64,000 nucleotides of DNA from Hevea brasiliensis (lineage: Eukaryota > Streptophyta > Magnoliopsida > Malpighiales > Euphorbiaceae). The first letter of the stretch is position 1. Each line of letters starts with the position of its first letter. The position numbers and the translations under genes are program-made. Positions 1 through 10,980 of this stretch are shown piece after piece. The notes below the pieces were generated by a model. The model had not been told where the DNA came from, did not search any database, and saw only the letters and a list, made by a program, of their open reading frames with translations. The stretch lies in NCBI RefSeq assembly GCF_030052815.1, contig NC_079510.1, positions 47,086,725 through 47,150,724 of the forward strand, in the 5' to 3' direction.

Positions 1-537
1 ATATATTAGAGATTATTCTACAAACAAAACTTTTTATTTGATTTAATTAATAACTTATAGTTAAAATAAAATTAACATTTTGAACAAGATACTATAAATT
101 TAAATAATTAAATAGCCTAATAAAATATACAAATTTTTGAATTTAGGAGACTAATTTAATTTTAATATACAAAATCATGTTAATTTTATTTTCATAAAAT
201 TAGGGAGGCCAATATAATTTTAAATATATAAAATTATATTAATTAATTTATTTATTTATTTATTTATTTTTTTCGTAAACCTATGGCCTCCTAGCCTCCT
301 TGGTTATATGCTAATGACATCTTCCACTCCTTACTAAGAACCTATCAATGATATGCGGCAAATTCGTCCAGCATGCTAAGCTTTATTAGCTCTGAGGGAT
401 CCACTTTCTTTTTTTAAAGAAAATTCTAACATTAATTAATTTTTTTAATTTCATTTTCACATTCAATTGATAATGAAATAATGCTATGATAATATTTGTC
501 ATCTCTTCAGCTTTATTAAAGAAAGGAAATAAAAAAA
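1..537. other. AT-rich intergenic DNA, no gene seen
   Basis: This stretch is very AT-rich with a short TTTA run near 245-270. No open frame with recognisable protein content is present on either strand. It ends at the target-site duplication of the solo LTR that follows. Confidence 0.6.
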
Positions 538-542
538 AAAAT

Positions 543-2294
543 TGTCACGACCCAACCTATGGACCGGACCGGCACTAGGACCTGGGCCAGCCTAAAGCCC
601 CCGAGGCCCGTAGTAAGCCTAACTGTTCATTAACCCAACTCTAAGGCCCATTTGGGCCCAATTTCAAGAAACCAACCGGACAGAGTCCGGCCATAAAGTA
701 GACCTTTCAACGGGGAGTTTTTGACTCACCCGACCTGTAAACAAAATATATCATCAATTGGGGAGCTCAGCTCACCCTCCACATACTCATATCGGCATAA
801 AAATAAATGGGAGCTCAGCTCCCTCATCCAATCCATCAAACATGCATATAATTTTACAGGTCCACATGACAATTTATATGACAGACCCGAATCATTTAAA
901 TATTTCTAACACATGCGGAAATTCTAGGAGTAAATAAAATTACAAAACTATTGATAAACAACCTGCGAAGGAGAAAAGCAGGTTAACCACAATAAAATCC
1001 TCCTGTAGCCTGAGAAAAAAAATATTGAACAGGAGTGAGCGTTCGACTCAGAGAGTAAAATATCAATTTTAACTATAATCTCTATAACTATCTAGAACTA
1101 ATACAACCTGTGAAGTGAAATGCAACAGCAACCATATTTTCACATCATAACAACAAAAAGGTAATTTGAAGCACTCACGCACCCTGTAACATCAATCATA
1201 ATATATGGGAGCTGATCCCCTATACAGCTCTCTTAAATCCAACCTGGTGCCAGCGAAGAACTCAGCTCGGACTTCCACTTAATAACCAAATCGGGGTCCC
1301 AGCGAAGAACTCAAGCCGTGTCTACCCCGAAAGACCGGGTCCCAGAAGAGAATCTCAAGCCGTGTCTACCCGTCCTATCCATAGTCCACACCACATCACA
1401 CGCACGCCAACGCACGCACACTGCTCCAAATTACCACAACAACATCCATGGCACGCTAACAGTTATGAATGCAACATAAATCGTGCCTAGAGTTTAACTA
1501 CATAAATATTTGCATATAAGTGATGCATGGGCATGCTTGAACATATAATAATATCGAAATTACAATTAAAATTAATATTTTACTCACAGACTTGACGGCA
1601 ATCACTGTGGCGGCTGGGCGGAGGAAGAAGGCTGTCCCGGCTCACCTGACAATTATATTACAATTATTTAATACAAATGACCCAATACAAATCAAGAAAA
1701 GACCCAATACGTCCTAAGTCGTGCCGAAAATCCGGCAGAGTCTCCCCTATACCTAGGATCTACCCAACCTGTAAAAGGGCTTAAAACACACTTCTATATC
1801 CACAATCCATATATCCACAACTCAATCACATCACACAGCCCCTCCTGAGCCCATCAAATCAATCATTCATCACAATATGTAAAATTTCAATTTAGTCCTT
1901 ATAATTGATCATTTTTGCAAAAACTGCTCAAATAAGCTCTAAAAATTATAAAACTCGCCTCATGTCCTTAGAAATATTACTAAGCTATTGCAAAAAGAAT
2001 CGTAATTTTCTAAGCTACCACGAATATTTTATGGATTTTTAATCCTATTTAAGCACTAGAAAATTATGAAAAAGCAAGGTTCGGGTTTACCTTTGCCGAT
2101 TCCGACTTCGGGAACGCGCTCGGGATGCCTGACAATGGTGGGGTAGCCAAAACCTCGATCCAATTCGGAGACTTTTCCGGTAGCTGGTCTGTTTGGCCGG
2201 AAATTCACAGATCCGGACAACTGTCGAATTTCTGCGAATTGAGGATACCTACACAAAGCCCAATAATAATATATAAAAAATCAGGGGTGTTACA
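543..2294. mobile_element. Solo LTR (Ty3/Gypsy-type termini), short form
   Basis: The element starts TGTCACGACCC and ends GGGGTGTTACA, with TG...CA ends in an imperfect short inverted repeat. It is flanked by the 5-bp direct repeat AAAAT at 538-542 and 2295-2299, as expected for LTR-retrotransposon integration. No gag/pol coding, primer-binding site or second LTR is present, so it reads as a solo LTR left by LTR-LTR recombination. The same family recurs at 44088-46672. The two copies align through most of their length, but this one lacks about 0.8 kb just before its 3' end. Short open frames inside it have no recognisable protein content. Confidence 0.8.
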
Positions 2295-2619
2295 AAAATC
2301 ATGAGTCTGTTTTTAAATTCTTTTGCTATTCAGTATCGTGCAAAGTGCCCAATGATAATTAATTAATTAATTATATATAATAGCTCATCTGATTTCATCA
2401 TTTAATTCTTTCACTAACTTATCCATCTTTGTTGCTTAGTTTAGCTTGAAAAGCATATTACTTGACTGAAAGATTCAGATTTAAATTTCTATTCTCTCAA
2501 TTTCTTATTAAAAAAAAAAAAATCTTATCCAACCTTATTTCTTATCAAATGAATCTTTGGACTCCTTAAAAATACCCATATGATTTTTTTTTTTAATAAG
2601 ATTTAGATATTTATTAATT

Positions 2620-2990
2620 ATTTCTATTCTATTTTTCTCAAGAAAATGAGTTGAATTTAATTTACTCCTAAAAGTTAGTTCAAAATGAAAGAGTGTCCAA
2701 TACATTATTTTTATCATAAACTAATGTGGGATCTGAACACATATTTTCACACTCAAGATTGAATACTAAAGCGTAAAACACTTATATAAGGCCTAATATT
2801 AATTGAGGAGACTTTGATACCATCTTAAGAAAATGAATCAGGTCTAATTCACCATAGAACTAGCTAAAGTGAGAGAAATGCTCAAGGTCTTATAAGGGAT
2901 ATATTACCCTTTTTCAAACTAATGTGGAATCTTAATATTTTTGAGAGGTATCCAAACATGGCCTTGAGATTAATACCTTCTCTTAGATCA
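2620..2990. repeat. Degenerate direct repeat, old LTR/TRIM-like debris
   Basis: Two related stretches of about 150 bp lie in direct orientation (near 2625-2760 and 2815-2960). Both contain a variant of AAGAAAATGA, then a CTAAAAG-like stretch, then ACTAATGTGG(G/A)ATCT. This block resembles LTR-derived debris common in plant genomes. The exact boundaries and family cannot be settled by reading. Confidence 0.4.
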
Positions 2991-2999
2991 TTTACTCAT

Positions 3000-3900
3000 A
3001 CATGTGCACTTAAAACAAATTCATTATGCATTACTTAACAGTCTAATGAAATCCATAATACCAGCAATTAGTTCCACCAACTCCAGAAACTAGGGAGCCC
3101 AGATTAATTTATCAACCATTTCTTTTGAATTATGAAATTCTAAAATAAATAAATTATATAAAATATTTTAATATAATAAAATAAATGATCCGCAATTGTT
3201 TAATTTCACTACACTTTAATCATTTTATTAAAATATCATACACACTAATCTTTAAATTTATTTTCCTTTTAAATAATATTATAATAAAAATAACTATTTA
3301 ATTCATATTTTTAAAAAATTAATATAAAAAATGTAAATTTTGTTATGGGTATGGGCCCATGATCCAATGAAAGCACGTAAAAGTCAAATGCAAAATTTTC
3401 TTGCATGCTACAGGCCCAGGTGGCAGTGTCTGGCCCACAGTTGAAAAGGGTTTGTTGCAGTGGGAAATATCAGAAGCAGTTGACTTGGTAAATTGTGTGA
3501 CCTCTTCTCAGTTCTTAATTTCATAACTGTATGGTCTATGAGTTAATGATGATATCATAGTTATGTCATTGATTACATGGTTTTTTTTATTTCATTAGAT
3601 TTCAATTAGGTTTGAAATTTAAAACATTAATAACCTTTTAAATAATTTTAATATGTTAGATTAAAAGTTTATTAATTGACGTGGTTTATAAAAGCTATAT
3701 CACACTTTAATTTTTACATGTTAAAATTAACTTTTTAGAAAATATTTTGACTGAATTAAAATAAATAAGTTACTTTTCTAAGTGAAATAATTGAATTTTA
3801 ATTTTTCAAAAAGTTAAAAATTATTATTAATTAATCAAGTTAAATTTTAACACTTTCTAAAAATTTAAAATTTCTAAATTACATGAGCATTGTTAGACAA
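3000..3900. other. AT-rich intergenic DNA, no gene seen
   Basis: No open frame of credible protein content and no RNA gene was recognised. The sequence is dominated by A/T runs with a short less AT-rich patch near 3345-3480. Confidence 0.5.
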
Positions 3901-3902
3901 AA

Positions 3903-4425
3903 TTAGGGGTGAGCAATCGGTTCAAACCGAACCGAACCAAATTAAATTATAAAAATCGAACCGTCAATTTTAGAAATCGAACCGAAATTGATGAAAAATT
4001 GAATCGAATCGAATCACATTTCGGTTCGGTTCGATTTAAACCGATCGGTTTGATTTTTGATTAATTTCTTAATTTAGACTTGATTTTCAAGTTATTTGGT
4101 CTAATTTTAATTTTGGTTTGAACCTAATAACCATTAATCAATAAAATTAAATAATTAATATATGTAAAATTAAATATAATTCATAAATTTTCCATAAAAA
4201 TAAATTAATTCAAAAATCGATTCGGTTCGATTTGACTATATAAATTACTATTCGGTTCGGTTTAACTAATTTTTTTCTCTTCAAAATCGAACCGAACCAA
4301 AATAACAGAAATTTTTATAAATTAAAACCGAACAGAACCGATTAAATTTTAAAATCAAACCGATTGAACTGAATTGACTCAGTTCGATTCGATTTTTCAA
4401 TTTAAACCGAATTTTGCTAATTATG
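3903..4425. repeat. hAT-like MITE or foldback repeat built on CCGAACCGAA motifs
   Basis: The left edge reads TTAGGGGTGAGCAATCGGTT, the kind of terminus seen on many plant non-autonomous hAT-like elements. The body alternates AACCGAACCGAA with its reverse complement TTCGGTTCGG, so the whole stretch can fold on itself. The right edge (ACCGAATTTTGCT) seems to have lost the matching CACCCCTA terminus, and no clear 8-bp target duplication is visible. A related copy lies at 59650-60062. Confidence 0.45.
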
Positions 4426-5473
4426 ATTAATAAAGTGAAAAATGACCTTCCATTAATTTATTGACTTCATTTAAAATAAAATATTTAAAAATAAAATAAA
4501 ATTTCACGTAATTATACTTAATTTTTATTTTTTTTTTAAATATATTTTTATAAATTTAAAAAATTAAATAAAAATAAAAATTAATTAAATTAAATTCTTG
4601 CAAACGTTCAAACTGAGACATAGATAGAATTAATGAAAAATTTCTACAGTCATATTTAAAGAATGATTAGGATATGATGGCCGGAGATTGAGGATGGCAT
4701 TAACTATTGGTGGTATTTTTCTCCTCTTGTTGCTGCAAAAGTCTCTCAATTGTCAATCGACGTAGACAATGTTTCAATGAGAAAAGACAGGGTTTTGAAA
4801 TTGGCTGAGTTTTGAAAATTCAGAGAAAACAAATCAACCGATTGAGAGTAGCCACTGGGCTGATTATAATTTTAATTTGATTTGATTTGATTTTGCCCAT
4901 TTAAATTCTAATATTCATATTTGCTCTTAATTTTTTCCAATTCCTTTTTTTTTTTTTTTGATTCTTTGTTCCTTTATATGAATGTGCATGCAAATTCTAA
5001 TCTCCCAACTCCCTATTTGACCAAGTTGCTTTGAGGAGTTGTTAGTTGATTAGTCAAAGGCAAATCTTTAATAAAGAAGAGTCGCCATTACTTTTTTTTT
5101 TTCCTATTTTTGATGGAAATTTACCTCTAGCCTCAATGGTCATGGAGCTTTTGGACTATATTGCCAAAGCATGTGTTAGTTGTCGGATTTTACCATTTCT
5201 TCATGGAATCTCTCTACCATTTCTTTATGGAATCTCTCTATCCACGTTGGTTTTGCACTTGCTAATTATATATGAAACACTAGTTTGTATACACTCCACA
5301 CATAAGTCCCCCATCTTTAATTAAAGAATTACTAGAAACCTTTTTGTTGAAAAATGCTATCTCTGCCTTCTACTTTTGTACCCTTTTGCTCTTTGATTCC
5401 TTACTTTAGTTGATGATTCACTACGTTTTCTTGAGTTGATAAAATCATGGAAAACTATATCAGAAAAAGTTGA

Positions 5474-5830
5474 TTTTTTTTTTTTTTTTGTCTTTTTTGC
5501 TGAAAAATTGATTCATTAAATGGGTTTAAAACACAATTACAACCTGAGGGCCTAAAAATTCCTGCCCCAACACCAAGCAGCATACAGAACAAAAAGGGCC
5601 GAAAAGGCTGGCAACACAATCAAGGCCCAAGGTCCACACAAGAAAACCCTGGCAAACAATTCTAGGGAGAAGTCTCCCTTCACTGGACCGTCTAGCAACC
5701 AAGCATCGAGGGGAAGAACGACCAAAGGAGTTTTTCCAAGCACACCGAGAAAGCATGAACAACAGCAAAGAACCTGTCTTCCAAAGCCGGCTAAGGGCTC
5801 CAAATCTCCAGCTTAGCAGTTATCCGGTGA
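5474..5830 (-). mobile_element. Probable 5'-truncated LINE 3' end
   Basis: Read on the minus strand, a GC-richer block with short open frames runs into a stretch ending in a long poly(A), visible as the T-run at 5474-5489 on the plus strand. A GC-rich insert that ends in poly(A) is the usual appearance of a 5'-truncated LINE-1 copy. No reverse transcriptase domain remains, so this assignment rests on composition and tail only. Confidence 0.4.
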
Positions 5831-6374
5831 TCTGCGAGTGTAATGGTTGCTAGACTCTAGGTATGAACGGACCCATTTTACTTAGCAGGAACCTTATAAT
5901 TCTATGTTGAGCTCAACATGAACGAAAAAGAAATGGCTCAAGGCCCCAGTAGGTCGGTTCATGCGCTGCATGGTTGCAAAGTGGAATTGAAAAACAGGAC
6001 TTTAGTAAGTTTAAAATACAGTTGAAGCCAGCTGGAGGTACTGTGTTCTACATCTAACGGACGCTTTCTAAATTTTACCCAAAACCTACAATTACCGACG
6101 AAAGAAAAACCACCATCCTTTTATCAACTTTAACCTTTTAACTGCTCTTGCTTCGCTCTGTGCCATTGTTAAACTTCTACTTTCTAAACAATCATTTTTC
6201 TTTTAATTGCTCCCTCTCTTGCTTAGGCTCCGAACCATTTCATTACCGTTGCACCGAACCAAAATTTAAAATCCACCCTCACACCCCTATTCATTTCCAT
6301 TCTCTCTCACACACAAACCCAAAATCAATCTCTGTCTGTCTCTCTCTCTCTGTGTTTTCTGTAGAACGCTAGAA

Positions 6375-7262
6375 ATGGTTAGCAGGGTCCTCAAGAAAAG
6401 CCCAAAAAAGTCCATTAGAGATCTCCGGGGCAGTCATCGCCATCAACGGAAGAAATATCCTATTAAGATCGAGGCGGTTGCTGCCTCCTCTGCCATCTTC
6501 GCACCCATCAACAAAACTATCTATTCATGCAAGAGCCGCCTTGCCAAGATCTTCTCCAAATTTGCACGCATTAGCACCCTCAATAGCCGCTACAAAGGCT
6601 ACAAAATCTTGAAGAAGGGACTGAAGGACCACAGAAAAGAACTTCAACAAGAATACGGCCTTAAAAAATATAACATTTACCGAGCGCTTTCCTTTAGCAA
6701 ATGCTTACCGCCCTTGATTTCGCGAACTAAGAGGACTGTCTTTCTTGATCTTGATGAGACCTTGGTGCATTCCAAAGCAGACCCACCACCGCAAGTGTTT
6801 GATTTCATAGTGAGGCCAAATATTGATGGAGAATTCATGAATTTTTATGTGTTGAAGCGACCGGGAGTTGATGCTTTCTTGGAGGCACTGGCTGCAAAGT
6901 ACGAGTTGGTGGTGTTCACTGCCGGATTAAAAGAATATGCATCGCTGGTTCTCACCAAGCTAGACGTGAAGGGGTTAATTTCACACCGGCTATATAGGGA
7001 TTCGTGCAAGGAAATTGATGGGAAGTTTGTTAAGGACTTGTCTGAGGTGGGGAGGGACTTGAATAGGGTAGTGATTGTTGATGACAATCCTAACTGCTAC
7101 ATTTTCCACCCGGAAAATGCAGTTCCAGTGAGGCCTTTCATTGATGATTTTGGTGATAGGGAGTTAGGGAAGTTGGTTAAGTTTTTTGAGGGGTGTGATC
7201 GTTTTAAGGATATGAGAGATGCTGTGAAGCAATATCTTTGTGAAGGGATGATACGAAGATGA
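6375..7262 (+). CDS. FCP1/SCP-like HAD phosphatase (CTD small phosphatase-like)
   Basis: Single-exon protein of 295 aa. The HAD-family FCP1/SCP signature DLDETLVHS is at residues 125-133, where the first Asp is the expected phosphoryl acceptor and the second the general acid. Motif II appears as VVFTAGLKEYA (179-189, Thr182) and motif III as VVIVDDNPNCY (232-242, Asp236/237), so all catalytic elements are present. The family removes phosphate from Ser in proteins such as the RNA polymerase II C-terminal tail or nuclear-envelope targets; the substrate here is unknown. The first 110 residues are very basic (many Lys/Arg), suggesting nuclear targeting or nucleic-acid contact, and do not belong to the domain. 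The ATG follows a CT-rich leader (about 6300-6355) and is the first start in this frame. No membrane segment is obvious. Confidence 0.9.
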   Translation: MVSRVLKKSPKKSIRDLRGSHRHQRKKYPIKIEAVAASSAIFAPINKTIYSCKSRLAKIFSKFARISTLNSRYKGYKILKKGLKDHRKELQQEYGLKKYNIYRALSFSKCLPPLISRTKRTVFLDLDETLVHSKADPPPQVFDFIVRPNIDGEFMNFYVLKRPGVDAFLEALAAKYELVVFTAGLKEYASLVLTKLDVKGLISHRLYRDSCKEIDGKFVKDLSEVGRDLNRVVIVDDNPNCYIFHPENAVPVRPFIDDFGDRELGKLVKFFEGCDRFKDMRDAVKQYLCEGMIRR

Positions 7263-9740
7263 AAGTGTCAATGTAGTTTAATTGTTTTTCTACTGTATTT
7301 TTTCAGGTTTCTTGACCATGAAATGACTGAGTTGAACAAAAAAAAATTGTTCAATCCCAAATGAAAGAAGAAACTCAGACGAAAATAACATTTCTTCTTT
7401 TACTTCTAATTCAGTTCATCCTTGATTATTTCTTGTGTTTGGTTAAGATTAAGATTTTTACAGGCAGCGCTAGCAAGTTGTCAATCTCCCATTAGGCTTT
7501 GCTCCTGAAGTTCCCTGGGATATAACCAGGCTTTTGCCTCTCATTAAGACATAATTTTGCACCTGTCTATAATTTGCTTGAGGAAAGAATCAGATTTGCA
7601 TTTTTCTTTGTTACAAGTCCTTAAAAGCGCAAGTTTTGCTGGAAAGATTACTCTCCGCGTCTAGTTCTTGAGGGTCATTTTCTTGCTCAAGTTCAAGCAA
7701 TCTTATTTTCGGATATCATACATGTAAAATTTTGCAATTTTGTTAAGATATTTTTATCCCTTCAAATTAAAAGGTCACTACTACAGATTTACCCCTTTTT
7801 TTCTGTGGAAAGTGTTTCCATGGACGCTAAGAATTTAGTGTTTAGGATCTAAAAAATCTATATATAAAGAGTAGAAAACAGAAAATTAAGAAAGGAAAAT
7901 ATTTGAAAGTGGCATTCCTCGCATGGTAAATGGGAATTATTCAATTGGTCAGGTAACAACACATACGACATGAAAAGGAGGACAACCAGTAAATAGTCAA
8001 GATTTTTTTGAACTTTTTGGGATACTTTCCCAAGCCATAACCATTAGTAAATTGATTTTGGTACATGATGAGAAATAGTATATTTCACGTACTAAAGTCG
8101 TTGACTACATTTCAGAAAGGATGCAACTAGTTTATTACCAAGTCATATTGGCAATCAGAAGGTCCTTAGGACTACTGTAATTTAAGAGATTGTCGAGCAT
8201 CAACTTCCAATTTCAGTAAACTGTTTCCTTTTAACAATTTTTGTTTTTACCTACCAATGGTGTGCAATGAGTTGTTTCCATTCTCAAATAACAGCAAGAT
8301 CATATTTAGAATTATCCTGATTTGTTCGCCAAACCGATGATGAGGCAGAAACATTCAAAAGGGTGCAGTCTGCAGAATACTTGCGAATTGAAAACATCCA
8401 GAATTTTCAATTCCGACTCAAGAAAAGGGTTCCAAAGCATAAATATATGCATCTTTCTTATACCCCCAAAATGAATGGCCTTCTGAAAAACCAGTAAGCT
8501 CAACAACTTGTGAGTGTACTGATTCTTCTTATTTCCTCTCCACCAGTTTCACACTGCCTTCCTAAAAATCAGAAGCATTATTCTCTTAAACAGACAAGCA
8601 TAAAAAACAAAAGGTTCATTATGCTTAGTTAATTAAATCAGACAGCACCAAGCAGATGAATTAACAAATATTCAATACCAAACAAACTGTAAATATAATC
8701 TAGAAGATTTCCCTATGCACCAAGGATATGTAATTGGCAAACTCCAAAACTTCAATGTATTCACTGCCAATAACTTGGAACTTAAGTCTTCATTAAAAAA
8801 AAAAAAATAAAAAAAAATTGAAACTTAACTCCAAGCCTAAATCCATGTAAACTTAAGGCAATTTCCATTCCATTCCACCCATTTAACCTATAAAGTAACT
8901 TCCATACTGGCAGTGCCTAAATGTTTAACCATCAGTTCCCATTTAGCAGTATATAGCACCAAGAGAGAAACCAGTATCATCATAATTGTCCATAATTGAA
9001 ATCAATGCCAGTTCATCAATTTCACATTAATCACAGCTACAATTTTCATAGAGATAAAGAGAGCAGAAGCAGCACAAATACAGAAACTCAACCAAGCACC
9101 AATCCAGAAAATATCATCATCAATATGATATACAAGGAAAGCAAGAAAGCTAAGCAAAAGGCATTGCTGCACTTAGCTTTAGAAGCTTTCATGTGGCAGG
9201 ACATTCGCATAATTGGCGTGCTTAGGAGTCACACGGTTGCTTCGCTTAAAGAAACATGTTATGAGCGGATTAAGATTCAGTCAATTCACTCAAAGCTTTT
9301 CAGGCTCATAAAATGCGATGTTCAACTAAAACATAAGGATTCCTTCATTAAGCAACAGTTCTCTCTCCTTAGATCCAAACCCCAACTAATATCTATTTCC
9401 TACACATTTGCTATGAAGAAGAAATGCAGGAGAGTAAATTATGGCTGCCACGGGATCAACATAGGTTCAAAAAATCATAATAATAATATAAAAAAACACT
9501 GTTTGATGTTGATAAACAAGAACAAAATCAACATGAGCAAGAATTTCTTTACTGGAATTGCCAATCCTTCTAATCTCTGGAACTACAGAGAAACCCAATT
9601 CATTGAGCAGCAGCAACAACAAGAAGAATCTTTCCAATTTCATACCCATACCAAAATTACATAAAATTCTGTTCCAGAACTAGCAAAATATAGAAAAATG
9701 AGAAAGAAATCGAGAGGAGCTTAATGTAAATAGTAGGAAA
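7263..9740. other. Intergenic region between phosphatase gene and small secreted-protein gene
   Basis: This contains the 3' flank of the phosphatase gene and probably the 3' untranslated flank of the minus-strand gene that ends at 9741. A 222-codon open frame on the plus strand (8996-9664) has low-complexity composition, starts without ATG and matches nothing I recognise; I do not call it a gene. Confidence 0.4.
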
Positions 9741-10049
9741 TCAATCACAAACGAAGACCTGTTGAGGCAGCCTCCAAGCCTCAGCCTTGCTAAAGCACAT
9801 GTCATCAAGTGCGTCACTCTTACACCACCGGCAATTGGGGTTTTGAGAACAGAGAGGTCCCGACACCATCTCACTGCAATTAGGGATCTGCTGTCGGGGG
9901 TCTCTACGTGCAGCAAACAGGGCGCGATGCGAAGGAATCGGTAATGGGTATTTGCTAGTTGTGACGTAAGAACACGATGATTGCAATAGAGTTGCAAGGA
10001 AGATAAGGAGGATGGGGAAAAAGATGATGGTAGAGTGGATTGCTACCAT
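9741..10049 (-). CDS. Small secreted Cys-rich protein of unknown function
   Basis: Single-exon protein of 102 aa. Residues 1-27 form a hydrophobic signal peptide (IIFFPILLIFLATLLQSSC), followed by a short basic stretch and a C-terminal domain with seven Cys. The spacing there is C-x(8)-C-x(5)-C-x(2)-C-x(8)-C, with a final C one residue before the end (NCSEM, LCSQNPNCRWC, DMCFS, VFVCD). The tryptophan-rich motif CRWCKSDALDDMCFSKAEAW looks like the conserved core. I do not recognise a named family. Secretion to the apoplast or vacuole is inferred from the signal peptide. The gene is divergent from the FYVE gene, with 931 bp between start codons. The intact frame and clean signal peptide argue that it is real; expression is not shown. 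Confidence 0.7.
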   Translation of the reverse strand: MVAIHSTIIFFPILLIFLATLLQSSCSYVTTSKYPLPIPSHRALFAARRDPRQQIPNCSEMVSGPLCSQNPNCRWCKSDALDDMCFSKAEAWRLPQQVFVCD

Positions 10050-10980
10050 TGTTGAGACATAAAAAAATGGTAACTTCGATTTGGATTGGACTAAATTAGA
10101 CTTTCCAATTCAAGCTAAATCTGGGGTAGGAGACACTTTGCAGTCTCTTTCGGTCAGAGATTGAATTGGTTCCCTTCTCCTTTCAATCAAAGAGGCAGTA
10201 GATGATAAGCTGCTGCGGTTGCTCTAGAACTGGCGGATGCACAAATTTAATAATATATTAAAACAATTTTATGCAAAACTTTGTTTAAAACCTTTTTATA
10301 GGATTTTTTTTTATCCATGAAGCTCATAAATTTATTTAATATTTAAAACCAGACGAGAAATTTATCTTATTTTTTATTGAATTAAATTATATTTTTAAAT
10401 TTAAAATAAATTTATTATAATTTTAAATTCATTGAAAATTAATCTTTATTATTAAATAAGGAAGATTAAGCCACATTAAAAAAAAAAAAAAGAAAATGAG
10501 ATAGGATTGGTAATTTGGTATCATTAGGTAAATCTTAAAAGAGAGAAATATCATCAAAATATGATTTTATGGGATTTTCAATTTAAGTTAGATTTTATGG
10601 ATTGAGATTTCATATATTTATATATTTTTTTATAATTAATATATTTAATATTTTTATTATTAAAAAAAATGGTGCTTTAAATTTTGTTTTCCTAATTTTC
10701 TGAAAAAACATAAAATCATAGTAGTTTTGTTTGTTATTCAACTGTTAAACAAAGATAGATATAATCAACACGAAAGCTCCCATAGCCCAAAGAAGACGCC
10801 TTTACAACCCTAGTTCCCTTCATCAACTCAATCATTACTCCCTTCTTCCCTATCCTTCCTTAATCCCTGTTCTCTGTGTCTCTGCCTTCTTATCTTCAAA
10901 TTTCTCATCACAATTTCCCTTTTTTTTAATTGCCTTTTTCTTTTGTTATATGCCGAATTTTGCTTCTTCCCTTGCACGAT
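10050..10980. promoter_or_regulatory. Divergent intergenic region (shared promoter area)
   Basis: The 931 bp separate two start codons pointing away from each other (10049 minus and 10981 plus). The centre (10240-10740) is very AT-rich. The right flank (10760-10980) is CT-rich and looks like the 5' leader of the FYVE gene. No canonical TATA box could be assigned with confidence. Confidence 0.45.

Noticed and set aside
5046..5324. 92-codon frame with repeated FLHGISLPFLYGISL
   Set aside because: The repeat comes from a short DNA duplication in non-coding sequence; no ATG-supported conserved protein.
8996..9664. 222-codon open frame on the plus strand
   Set aside because: No ATG at its start, low-complexity composition (poly-Asn, poly-Gln), no domain, and it lies in the probable 3' flank of the minus-strand secreted-protein gene.
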